The notes under the pieces were generated by a model. The model saw only the letters and a program-made list of their open reading frames with translations. It searched no databases and was not told the origin of the DNA. The position numbers and the translations under genes were made by a program. From UBA1723 sp045641065 (GTDB taxonomy: Bacteria > Bacteroidota > Bacteroidia > Bacteroidales > Paludibacteraceae), in contig JAZUGF010000083.1 of assembly GCA_045641065.1 (NCBI GenBank), forward strand, positions 1 through 13,788: a stretch of 13,788 nt of DNA. Reading direction: 5' to 3'. Shown piece after piece: positions 1-7,862 of this stretch (positions are counted from its first letter, which is position 1; every line of letters starts with the position of its first letter).

Positions 1-1
1 C

Positions 2-1270
2 CTAAACGCCATGATTTGTGAATATGAAGCTATTTACGGAGCGAATCCATATAGTTCTGATTTCACAGACCGACTAAAATGGCTATACAAAACGGCTTAC
101 GAAAAGACCGGGCAAAAGGTTGTGATTCTTATTGACGAGTACGACTCTCCTATTCTTGAGGTAATGCACGACAACGAGAAACTTACTGAGTTTCGCAATC
201 TCTTGCGTGCTTTCTACAGTCCGATAAAATCAAGTGACAGCTATATTCGTTTCGCTTTCATTACGGGTATCACTAAATTCAGTCAGCTGAGCATCTTCAG
301 TGAGATCAACAATCTGGAGCTAATCAGCATGAACGATAAATACAGTGGTATTTGCGGAATTACTGAAGATGAGATTTACGACAAATTAGACACTCATATA
401 CAGGCTTTTGCAGAAAATATGGAAGTGTCTAAAGACGAGGCATACAATCTACTGAAAAACCAATATGATGGATATCACTTCAGTAAAAAGTCTGCGGATG
501 TCTATAATCCGTTCAGTCTGCTCAATGCGTTAAAGAACGGCGATTTAGAAAATTATTGGTTTACAAGCGGCACTCCGAGCTGGCTTATCGAGCAATTGAG
601 GACACTGAATTTTAAGATTGAAGATTTGGGTGGTTCGCAGGCCGCAATATCAAGTTTTGATGTGGCGACAGAAAATGCCACTAATGCACTGCCTATTCTC
701 TTCCAGAGCGGATACTTGACAATCAAGAGCTACGACCCAAGGACAAAATTGTTCACTCTTGCTTTCCCCAACAACGAGGTCAAGGTGGGGCTGGTCGACA
801 ATCTTATGCCATACTATGTCACAAAAAACATCCAGGCTAAAGACGTTTTCATCGGCAATTTCGGTTGGAAAATGAACGACGACAAAGTGGATGAAGCTTT
901 AAGTCTGATGCGTTCGTTCTTGTCGGAAATCGACTATATTTATTATCAAGACGGAGAGAAGAGCTACCATTTGATTTTCTTCTTGATCGCCAACCTTCTA
1001 TGCTCCCACGTCGAGACGGAGGTTCATAATTCAGCAGGCAGAAGCGACGTCGTCATGAAGACAAAGAGTCATATCTACGTCTTTGAATTTAAATTTCAGG
1101 GAAAATTAGACAAAGCTTTGCTTCAGATAGATGAAAAGGGCTATTCTATCCCTTACGAATCCGATGGCAGAAAGATAGTCAAGATAGCAGTCAATTTCAA
1201 CAATGAGATCCGCACCATCGACGGTTGGGCGATTGACAGAGATGGAGAGGTGGAATACACTACGTTTTGA
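2..1270 (+). CDS. AAA-ATPase-like / PD-(D/E)XK nuclease domain protein (5' partial)
   Basis: This is the C-terminal three quarters of a protein of the 'predicted AAA-ATPase (AAA-ATP_like) plus PD-(D/E)XK nuclease' type that is greatly expanded in Bacteroidetes. The reading frame is open to the window edge upstream of the first ATG (position 11). The P-loop N-terminus usual for the family, roughly 100 residues, is absent, so the gene most likely starts before the window. Counting from the ATG at 11, a Walker B-like stretch VVILIDEYD lies at residues 37-45 and a sensor-like FAFITGITKFS follows near residue 82. The nuclease core is GRSD...YVFEFKF, with D346, E359 and K361 as the D-(E)xK triad. 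The tail QIDEKGYSIPY is also typical. The cellular role of the family is unknown; links to mobile or defence functions are conjecture. It is convergent with the minus-strand operon and shares a terminator with it. Confidence 0.85.
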   Translation, partial: LNAMICEYEAIYGANPYSSDFTDRLKWLYKTAYEKTGQKVVILIDEYDSPILEVMHDNEKLTEFRNLLRAFYSPIKSSDSYIRFAFITGITKFSQLSIFSEINNLELISMNDKYSGICGITEDEIYDKLDTHIQAFAENMEVSKDEAYNLLKNQYDGYHFSKKSADVYNPFSLLNALKNGDLENYWFTSGTPSWLIEQLRTLNFKIEDLGGSQAAISSFDVATENATNALPILFQSGYLTIKSYDPRTKLFTLAFPNNEVKVGLVDNLMPYYVTKNIQAKDVFIGNFGWKMNDDKVDEALSLMRSFLSEIDYIYYQDGEKSYHLIFFLIANLLCSHVETEVHNSAGRSDVVMKTKSHIYVFEFKFQGKLDKALLQIDEKGYSIPYESDGRKIVKIAVNFNNEIRTIDGWAIDRDGEVEYTTF

Positions 1271-1296
1271 GCTTCATCAAATATAGTTTAAACAAC

Positions 1297-1330
1297 AAAA
1301 ATGGGCAGGTTCTAAAACCCGCCCATTTTT
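1297..1330. terminator. bidirectional intrinsic terminator
   Basis: A 15-bp inverted repeat with one mismatch (arms aaaaatgggcaggtt and aacccgcccattttt, loop ctaa) lies between the convergent stop codons at 1270 and 1345. The A-tract on one side and T-tract on the other supply a U-run on either strand, so it probably terminates both the nuclease gene and the three-gene minus-strand operon. Confidence 0.9.
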
Positions 1331-1344
1331 CGTTTTCGTCAACG

Positions 1345-4300
1345 TTATTTTGATCGTACAATAAACTTCTTACCATTCCTGATATAGATTCCAGCTGGCA
1401 ACATGGTTATCTCAACATTGTCTCCGACACATGCTCCTGTGATTGTAAAGACTCTTGTGTCAACAACATTATCCACAATAGCAGACATATTATGTACCAC
1501 AGTAGTAGAATCGCCGAAGTTAATATTAAATGTAATGCCTAAATCAATTAGTTCAACTTCCATATCGTAGAATACCTTTGACAATTCAAGTTTTGATCTA
1601 CCTTCTGAAACCCTTACTCTTGCATACTCTGTCTGATTACCAATTTCGTAAATATCATCAGTGATGATCTTGACAGTGTCCTCACCCTCAAAATAGATCA
1701 TATCAGATGTTGTTGCAGGAAGTTCAATTTTAACATCTCCCACTATGATATCACCATCACCTAAGTTGACAGTCAAATCAACCAATGTCAAAGTCAACTT
1801 GTTATCCTTAAATGAAAGACGAGTCTTTCCTTCACGCAAATTATAATAATCTCCATTTACAGAGACTGTCATATTGTCGACAACAGAACCTGCAGTATGA
1901 TGAATCTCTTCTGAACCAGACTCTTCAACGACGCCAGTATTTTTCTTGTCAGAGAATCCGAAGTTTACAGTCACATACATATCCTCCAAGTCGATTCCGA
2001 TTACTGCCTTTAGCTTATCATAATTATTTGAAGACGTTGCTGACTTAATCTCAACAGGAATCTCAGGCAACATATTTCCCATTGCATCTGGATTGTCAGA
2101 TGTGATGAATATTTTCTTTAGAATCTGCATTCTGATGCTATCCTCCTGAGTGTATGGCACATTCTCCAAAACGATGTCGCCTACAAGCATTCCGTCTTCA
2201 CCCTCGCCCATCACGAAATTCATAATAGAAAGAGTTGCCATACCATTGTCATAGTATGCGACGGTGATATCCTGTGTCTGAGGTGCCATATCGTCGCCAG
2301 AAATATTGATTACTAGATCATCAGTATAAACAACTGTACGAAGCAACTTTGGTCCAGCATTCTCTTCAACCACACCTGTGTTAGTTTTGTCAGAGAATCC
2401 AAAGTTTACAGTAACATACATATCCTCCAAATCAATTCCAATCACTGCCTTTAGCTTATCAAAATTGTTTGAAGACGTTGCAGACTTAATCTCCACTGGA
2501 ATCTCTGGCAATGCGTTACCCATGGCATCTGGATCATCAGATGTGATGAAGATGTTCTTTAGAATCTGCATTCTGATGCTGTCTGTCTCTGAGTATGGCA
2601 CGCTATCCAAAACGATATCGCCTACAAGCATTCCGTCTTCACCCTCTCCCATGATGAAATTCATGATTGAAAGAGTTGCAAAGCCATTGTCATAGTATGC
2701 GACGGTGATATCCTGAGTCTGAGGTGCCATATCATCACCTGAGATATTGATTACTAGGTCATCTGTGTAAACAACTGTACGAAGCAACTTTGGTCCATTA
2801 CCACCAGGGATAGCTGGTGTTGTATCTGGAACGACAGGAGTTACTGGTGTAGTGTCAGGAATCTCTGGCACAACAGGAATAGTATCATAACCGAAACGGA
2901 ATGAATTTGTTCCCGCTGTGATATCCATAAAAAGTTTACTCAACGCTCTATCTGCAACGAATGTATTGACATTGACATCCAAACTATTACCTGCCATTGT
3001 AAGAACTGCATTTCCACTTGCTCTCAAGCTGTCGCCAAGAGTATAACGCAAACCAGACATTGTCATATTTTCAACTTTAACAACAACTGACTTGTCGCTA
3101 TAGAACTCAACATTAGCAGCACTCTCCTTCAACTCTCCATTTGCATTCAACACATCGTTGAACTTAGCACTCATCACAACTGTAGGAGCAGGAACAATAG
3201 TCTCTGTCTTTTCTGCACCGAAGATCACATTCACTTTCTCTCCTAACACTGCCATATCAATGTTAATATCGGCATCAAGAGAAGCGTATTCCAAATCTGT
3301 AATAGCGAAAGTCACATCTACAGGCAAGACTCCAAGTGAAGCACCGATAGTTCCAAGTTTTGGAGCGACGGTAACATTTCTCTTAGCACTCATTCTCACG
3401 CTGTCTGTAATAGTATAAGGAACACTGTCTACGATAATATCTCCAACTACGATTTCCTCATCAAGTGCGAAATCAAGCAATGAGATTGTAGCATAACCAT
3501 TTTCGTAGAAGTCAATCTTCAAATCCTTGTGTCCTTCTGTCACTACATCTCCATTTGACAAAACCACAATACTATCGTTGTATACAACTGATTTTACTAG
3601 CAATACTGGTTTAGACAATCCAAATGTTCTGCCATCCTTTAATGTCATCTGAAGTTTGCTATAGTCTAACGAAGATGCACCTGATACGATAATATCTGTT
3701 GCGACAAAACGGATGCTGTCAGCTCCACGCTCGTATGCCACACTGTCGATAAACATTTTGTTGTTTGGGAATACAACAGTCGCATATCCATTTGAATAAT
3801 ATGAAATAACGATAGTCTCCTCTGTGATGACATCGCCATAATTCATATAATCCTCATAAACAGCCTCCTTGATCACAATAACTTCAGGTTCAATCACCTC
3901 TTCATTCTTCTTCTCTGTTGGGAATCCAAACTTTAGTTCAGCGATGTAACCTAGTGTACTCAAGTCGACGCCGATAATTGCTTTCAAACCTTTATATTCA
4001 GCATCTGTCTTAGCAGACTTGATTGTCATTGGAATTGTTCCCAACTTTGTTGACACTCGTGCAGAACCAGAAATCACAATCGAATCACCAACTGTCTCAT
4101 ATTTCAAATCAGCAATTTCAACTTTGCCAAGTTCAAATGTTCCGACAGTCAAATTATCAATAGTCAAAACAGCCTTTGCGTCTGAATAGTAGTCAGCAGA
4201 AATTGCTTTAACATCCGCCTCTGATGCAACACCATTCACAACTGAATACATAGTGTCAGAATAAACTTCCGAAACTACGATTGTAGGAGGAGTATAGATT

Positions 4301-5607
4301 CCATACTCCATAACAGTTTTGTCAACGGAGATTGTACCGTATGCTGTATCAGCACCAGCAACAAGATCCACAACAGTTCCGTCTGCTGCAGTACCCTTGA
4401 TCAAAGTCAAATCGCCATCCTTAGTATAAGCCACACTGTCTGCCGCAATAACAGGAGTGACATCACTCATCTTTAAATTAGCTTTTAGATTATCGTAAAG
4501 CTCAACAGCAAGAGATTTCTTAACTGGTTCACTTGCGGTCTCTCCATTCTTGACAACCAACCACTCAATGAACTCCATCGCAGACACAAGCACTGGTTTA
4601 ACCTCTATAACAGCAGGAATAAACTCAATTTCATATGTGTGGAGATTCTTTGCGTCGACTGAAATATCATTTCCACTAACTGTGATTGTCAACACCTTGC
4701 TTGCGTCATCGTATTTAGTAGAGACAGACGCACCCTTACCATCAGCAGTATAAACAAGCATGGATGCGTCATACTCCCCGTCGACAGAAAACTTAAAGAC
4801 ATCTTTATTTCCATTAAGCAGATCAACACCGCCGTAAGTCAAAGTCTCAAGTTTTGAATTGTAGATAAAACGGATGTCATCCACAATCAACACGTCGCCA
4901 GCAGTAGCACCTGGAGTAGGATTAGTAGTCATGTTCAACAAAAGATAACGAGTATCCTTTGTCATATCCACCTGTGACGGAGTGTAATATTCAAATGCAC
5001 CAGAGAAACGTTTCCAATCTGTACTTGGAGTGATTGGGAACTGAAGATAAGCGACCACATATTCCTCTTTAGTAGGATAACCGTCAGGCATTGGATCTGC
5101 ATAGTCACAATCACCATGGATAAATGCATTCACATTTCCATTATAATCAGAGTTTTCTCCTTTTGAATATTTAGAATAAAATTCTAGAGAGTCAGGAAGA
5201 CCGACAAACTCAAGGCTTCCATCTGCACCCATTTCTCTACGAGTCTCGTTGTGATTAGCCTTATTCGCAGGAGTTGTACTTCCCATGATAATATTACCAG
5301 TAGTAAGGTTACCATTGGCTTTAGCGATACCTGCCACCGATTTAGACTTGATAGCGATCGCATTTCCGGTACGGCCAGTTTCCTTGTAACATAGGTCCTG
5401 AGCATTCTTCTTTCCTGTATTCAAAAGTATGCTAGACCCTCCTAATGATGCATTCTTAAATGAGTGTAATCCGTTGCCAGGTTCATTATCTGCCGACCAC
5501 TCCATATCAGCATTACCATTTGGAATCTGATAAACGCCCTCGGCATTCGCGGTGAAGCCCATGAATGCAGAAGCGAACAGAGTTATAATTGATTTTAGAT
5601 TCTTCAT
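1345..5607 (-). CDS. giant secreted PCMD / calycin-like repeat protein with T9SS-like C-terminus
   Basis: A 1420-residue exported protein. Residues 1-22 form a Sec signal peptide ending ANA. Residues about 24-255 resemble the PCMD domain (putative carbohydrate metabolism/binding) and close with VDDIRF at 243-248. An Ig-like stretch follows at about 255-335. The remainder is a chain of some seven or eight beta-rich modules of 90-145 residues that resemble Bacteroidales calycin-like (lipocalin-type) domains. They start near 341, 440, 577, 667, 808, 938, 1085 and 1236, and recurring elements are VVYxDxxV, YYxNGxATxS, DSVPY and DSIRM. A Pro/Thr linker lies at 911-937. The two modules at 938-1082 and 1085-1229 are near-identical. 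The last 35 residues (LPAGIYIRNGKKF near the end) resemble a type IX secretion sorting domain. It is the last gene of the operon. The ligand is unknown; a surface adhesin or glycan-binding role is inference. Confidence 0.85.
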   Translation of the reverse strand: MKNLKSIITLFASAFMGFTANAEGVYQIPNGNADMEWSADNEPGNGLHSFKNASLGGSSILLNTGKKNAQDLCYKETGRTGNAIAIKSKSVAGIAKANGNLTTGNIIMGSTTPANKANHNETRREMGADGSLEFVGLPDSLEFYSKYSKGENSDYNGNVNAFIHGDCDYADPMPDGYPTKEEYVVAYLQFPITPSTDWKRFSGAFEYYTPSQVDMTKDTRYLLLNMTTNPTPGATAGDVLIVDDIRFIYNSKLETLTYGGVDLLNGNKDVFKFSVDGEYDASMLVYTADGKGASVSTKYDDASKVLTITVSGNDISVDAKNLHTYEIEFIPAVIEVKPVLVSAMEFIEWLVVKNGETASEPVKKSLAVELYDNLKANLKMSDVTPVIAADSVAYTKDGDLTLIKGTAADGTVVDLVAGADTAYGTISVDKTVMEYGIYTPPTIVVSEVYSDTMYSVVNGVASEADVKAISADYYSDAKAVLTIDNLTVGTFELGKVEIADLKYETVGDSIVISGSARVSTKLGTIPMTIKSAKTDAEYKGLKAIIGVDLSTLGYIAELKFGFPTEKKNEEVIEPEVIVIKEAVYEDYMNYGDVITEETIVISYYSNGYATVVFPNNKMFIDSVAYERGADSIRFVATDIIVSGASSLDYSKLQMTLKDGRTFGLSKPVLLVKSVVYNDSIVVLSNGDVVTEGHKDLKIDFYENGYATISLLDFALDEEIVVGDIIVDSVPYTITDSVRMSAKRNVTVAPKLGTIGASLGVLPVDVTFAITDLEYASLDADINIDMAVLGEKVNVIFGAEKTETIVPAPTVVMSAKFNDVLNANGELKESAANVEFYSDKSVVVKVENMTMSGLRYTLGDSLRASGNAVLTMAGNSLDVNVNTFVADRALSKLFMDITAGTNSFRFGYDTIPVVPEIPDTTPVTPVVPDTTPAIPGGNGPKLLRTVVYTDDLVINISGDDMAPQTQDITVAYYDNGFATLSIMNFIMGEGEDGMLVGDIVLDSVPYSETDSIRMQILKNIFITSDDPDAMGNALPEIPVEIKSATSSNNFDKLKAVIGIDLEDMYVTVNFGFSDKTNTGVVEENAGPKLLRTVVYTDDLVINISGDDMAPQTQDITVAYYDNGMATLSIMNFVMGEGEDGMLVGDIVLENVPYTQEDSIRMQILKKIFITSDNPDAMGNMLPEIPVEIKSATSSNNYDKLKAVIGIDLEDMYVTVNFGFSDKKNTGVVEESGSEEIHHTAGSVVDNMTVSVNGDYYNLREGKTRLSFKDNKLTLTLVDLTVNLGDGDIIVGDVKIELPATTSDMIYFEGEDTVKIITDDIYEIGNQTEYARVRVSEGRSKLELSKVFYDMEVELIDLGITFNINFGDSTTVVHNMSAIVDNVVDTRVFTITGACVGDNVEITMLPAGIYIRNGKKFIVRSK
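1921..2355 (-). repeat. tandem calycin-like module, copy A (435 bp)
   Basis: Encodes residues 1085-1229 of the giant protein, from GPKLLRTVVY to GVVEE. It pairs with the module at 2362-2796. By hand count 133 of 145 residues match and there are no gaps; the DNA differs more than the protein, at many third positions. Confidence 0.95.
2362..2796 (-). repeat. tandem calycin-like module, copy B (435 bp)
   Basis: Encodes residues 938-1082, directly before copy A in the protein and separated from it by two codons (Asn-Ala). It has exactly the same length as copy A, and its 12 residue differences are mostly conservative (for example V/I, E/D, Y/F). Confidence 0.95.
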
Positions 5608-5622
5608 ATTCGATATTTTAAC

Positions 5623-5643
5623 GGGAGGGTTTGAAACCCTCCC
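5623..5643 (-). other. intercistronic hairpin between barrel gene and giant gene
   Basis: A 9-bp perfect inverted repeat (GGGAGGGTT / AACCCTCCC with a 3-nt loop) sits in the 48-nt gap between the stop of the barrel gene (5656) and the start of the giant gene (5607). On the minus strand it is followed by GTTAAAA rather than a U-run. A partial terminator, or an mRNA-processing or stabilising hairpin that sets the ratio of the two products, is therefore more likely than a full terminator. Confidence 0.7.
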
Positions 5644-5655
5644 CTACGATTCATA

Positions 5656-6528
5656 TTAAATCCCTACAAACATTCCGACAGAGAAGAAAATCGGATACAT
5701 CTTAAAAGTGATAGTCTCAAAATTCTCTGGGAAGACGCTACCGAATCCAAGATCAAGGTTTCCAAATACACCAAAATACTTGTTGATCTTAAAGTCAGCA
5801 GCCACTTCTGCTCCTGAGAGAAACTTCTTCACATCATTAGAAAAATCATACGATGCTGTAGAACCGTCGCTGAACACGATCTTCTGTCCGACAGGTGTGT
5901 TCTCACGCAAGTATCCATCGTAAACCTCTCCCTTAAACTCTCTGTGGAGATTAATCTGTCCGTACAGACCGATGCGGAAGTCAAGACGTGGGGAAACTCT
6001 CACCATAAATTCAAGAGGCATCTTTAACGAAATCAGCTGAGCCTCAGTCTTATCTATACCTGTGAAATATCCGCTGATGTAGTCACCACCCTGCTCGATA
6101 CTCATGCGATAGTTTTTAACACCTGCCTCTGCATTCATACCCTCAATAGCAAGACGCTCACCAAAGTAGATTCCCAATCTTTGCTTCTCTCCTAACATCT
6201 TGTAGCCATAGATTTCCTGCATGAATGCACCATTAGGACTGAAAGAGACCATTTCTCGAATCTCAGCAGGTAGCGGCACTGGTGTGATACCACCGATTAT
6301 GAATCCCATTCTATAACCGTAGCCAAAGCCTTTCAATGTAGTTGTGAAATCCTCGAATGTAGGCTTAACTCTGACTTTTGCCACAATAGTGTCTGATTCA
6401 GCAGACGCCTCAAACTGAGTTTCACTGACAGTTGTTGCCTCCACAGAATCATTAGCAGATGCCGATAATGTGGAGATTAAAAGCATCACCACAAATGATA
6501 TGATAAAATGTTTATTCTTCATCTTCAT
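5656..6528 (-). CDS. outer-membrane beta-barrel protein
   Basis: A 290-residue protein with a Sec signal peptide (MKMKN start, hydrophobic core, cleavage likely after SASA at residue 25). An acidic, Thr/Ser-rich linker follows, then alternating aromatic/glycine strands typical of the 8-10 strand outer-membrane barrels of Bacteroidetes (PorT/OMP_b-brl type). Examples are GYGYRMGFIIGG, RLGIYFGERLAI, RLDFRIGLYGQINL and FGVFGNLDLGFG, with a final amphipathic strand FFSVGMFVGI. The start at 6528 overlaps the end of the upstream PCMD lipoprotein gene by 17 nt, suggesting translational coupling; a second ATG two codons later is equally possible. Its place between two PCMD-bearing surface proteins suggests a membrane anchor or export partner for them, which is inference. 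It does not resemble SusC or SusD. Confidence 0.8.
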   Translation of the reverse strand: MKMKNKHFIISFVVMLLISTLSASANDSVEATTVSETQFEASAESDTIVAKVRVKPTFEDFTTTLKGFGYGYRMGFIIGGITPVPLPAEIREMVSFSPNGAFMQEIYGYKMLGEKQRLGIYFGERLAIEGMNAEAGVKNYRMSIEQGGDYISGYFTGIDKTEAQLISLKMPLEFMVRVSPRLDFRIGLYGQINLHREFKGEVYDGYLRENTPVGQKIVFSDGSTASYDFSNDVKKFLSGAEVAADFKINKYFGVFGNLDLGFGSVFPENFETITFKMYPIFFSVGMFVGI

Positions 6529-7693
6529 TACAAATTAGTCGAACTTCATCAACTGTTAACGTGCTGCCCACAGCACCTGAGAATTCTCCACCGGCAAAAC
6601 TTGATGTGAAGACAATAGCGAAATTGTAGCCTCTGCTCTCCAAACGAGACTCGTCAATCTCCTCCAACACCTCGAATGGAATGTTGATCTCAGTCCACTT
6701 GTCTGCAGTCAAACTCTTTGCCTCAGACTCACTCAAGAAAGCACGAGCAACAATGTTAGGATTAGTTTTTCCGTCGTCGCCACGAAGAGTGACAGTATTA
6801 CCTTTAGCGTCTGTGTTCTTGTAAAGCACAGCGTATACATCAGGATAGTCAACCATGCCTGGGACCTCCACCGTCTTCTTATTTTCCAAACGCTTGTACT
6901 TGTCGCCTGGCTGATATTTAGCCATAAACTTAAGTCTCATCGGTTTTAGTTGGAATGGCTTACCGAATACGGTTGCAGCCATCGCGTCTTTCAAAGCCAC
7001 ACTCACGTCGAACGAGCCAACGAACAAGTTTCCTGCAGCGATAGGCATACCTGCCATTTCACCAAAAGTACCAGTAGAACGAGTGATCAGAGAAACAGCA
7101 TGACCAGCATAACCGTTATCCTCCACAATGGTAGGATATTCGTTAGGAGCAGCCGAAGACTTGCTCAATTTGAAGCCTGGGTTACCGGAAGCCCAGTAGT
7201 CGGCATCATCATCGTTAAGCCAGATGTAGTATTTGCCATCCAAACGGTGATCTTCAAAATTGTATTCAATGATTTGCTTCTCACGAGAAAAAGCATTCTT
7301 TGGCACTGTAAAAGAGATTGTATAAAGACGGTTCCATTTTCCATCTTCACTTGTAGTCTGAATCTTGATTTCATCCGCCTTATATTCAGATACATTATTG
7401 CGAGTTGCTCCTTCAGTAAGAACGTACTCAATATTCATAAGTGACAAATCAGCACTTGAGCGAACCTCAAACTTGACTTCATTGTCAGCTGGAGGAACAA
7501 TTCTTATTGAGTCGGAAAGACGATAGAATACAGTTTCCGGATTCGGATGATGGATAATAATCTTTTCAATATCACATTCAGAATTAGGCAATTCATCCTG
7601 TATACAAGAGGATGTACCTAATGCCAATAGGCCAAACATTGGAATCAAACGCAAAAAATGATTCCCCAATTTAAAATTCTTAGGCTTTATCAT
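6512..7693 (-). CDS. PCMD domain surface lipoprotein
   Basis: A 393-residue lipoprotein. The signal peptide ends in GTSSC with the lipid-modified Cys at residue 30. The -3 position is Thr, a relaxed lipobox that is tolerated in Bacteroidetes. The acidic IQDE that follows the Cys resembles a surface-export signal. Residues about 40-130 form an Ig-like module (motif YVLTEGAT ... TSEDGKWNRLYTISF) of the kind that usually precedes PCMD. Residues about 140-390 are the PCMD domain: FEDHRLDGKYYIWLND, WASGNPGF, GHAVSLITRST, RLKFMAKYQPG, and the terminal LTVDEVRLIC strand. PCMD has a jelly-roll-like fold thought to bind carbohydrate, but no substrate has been established. It is the first gene of the operon, with a Bacteroidetes promoter 27 nt upstream of its ATG. 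Confidence 0.85.
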   Translation of the reverse strand: MIKPKNFKLGNHFLRLIPMFGLLALGTSSCIQDELPNSECDIEKIIIHHPNPETVFYRLSDSIRIVPPADNEVKFEVRSSADLSLMNIEYVLTEGATRNNVSEYKADEIKIQTTSEDGKWNRLYTISFTVPKNAFSREKQIIEYNFEDHRLDGKYYIWLNDDDADYWASGNPGFKLSKSSAAPNEYPTIVEDNGYAGHAVSLITRSTGTFGEMAGMPIAAGNLFVGSFDVSVALKDAMAATVFGKPFQLKPMRLKFMAKYQPGDKYKRLENKKTVEVPGMVDYPDVYAVLYKNTDAKGNTVTLRGDDGKTNPNIVARAFLSESEAKSLTADKWTEINIPFEVLEEIDESRLESRGYNFAIVFTSSFAGGEFSGAVGSTLTVDEVRLICNEDEE

Positions 7694-7719
7694 GACTAAA
7701 TATTAAATTACCTTTTTCA

Positions 7720-7751
7720 CAAAGATAATTAAATTTAGAAGGAATCACGAA
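7720..7751 (-). promoter_or_regulatory. Bacteroidetes-type promoter of the PCMD operon
   Basis: On the minus strand TATCTTTG (7727-7720) matches the -7 consensus TAnnTTTG exactly. About 20 nt upstream TTCG is one base off the -33 TTTG. It lies just upstream of the lipoprotein start at 7693 and downstream of the previous gene's terminator. No SD sequence is seen before the ATG. Confidence 0.6.
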
Positions 7752-7812
7752 TAATTTGGAGATTTAACATGAAATATAAGTTTTGATATTCTCAAAATCA
7801 TCCTAAAAGAAG

Positions 7813-7837
7813 AAAGGCACGATGAATTCGTGCCTTT
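7813..7837 (-). terminator. intrinsic terminator of the Rpn-type nuclease gene
   Basis: A 10-bp perfect stem (aaaggcacga / tcgtgccttt, 5-nt loop) starts 25 nt after the stop codon at 7863. On the minus strand it is followed by the T-rich TTTCTTCTTTT. It separates the nuclease gene from the PCMD operon. Confidence 0.85.
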
Positions 7838-7862
7838 ATAATTAGAAATCCATGATTGGAAT

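Noticed and set aside
6950..7444. 164-codon plus-strand open frame
   Set aside because: It lies wholly antisense to the PCMD lipoprotein gene, which has clear domain and signal features. The plus-strand product has no recognisable features and no promoter.
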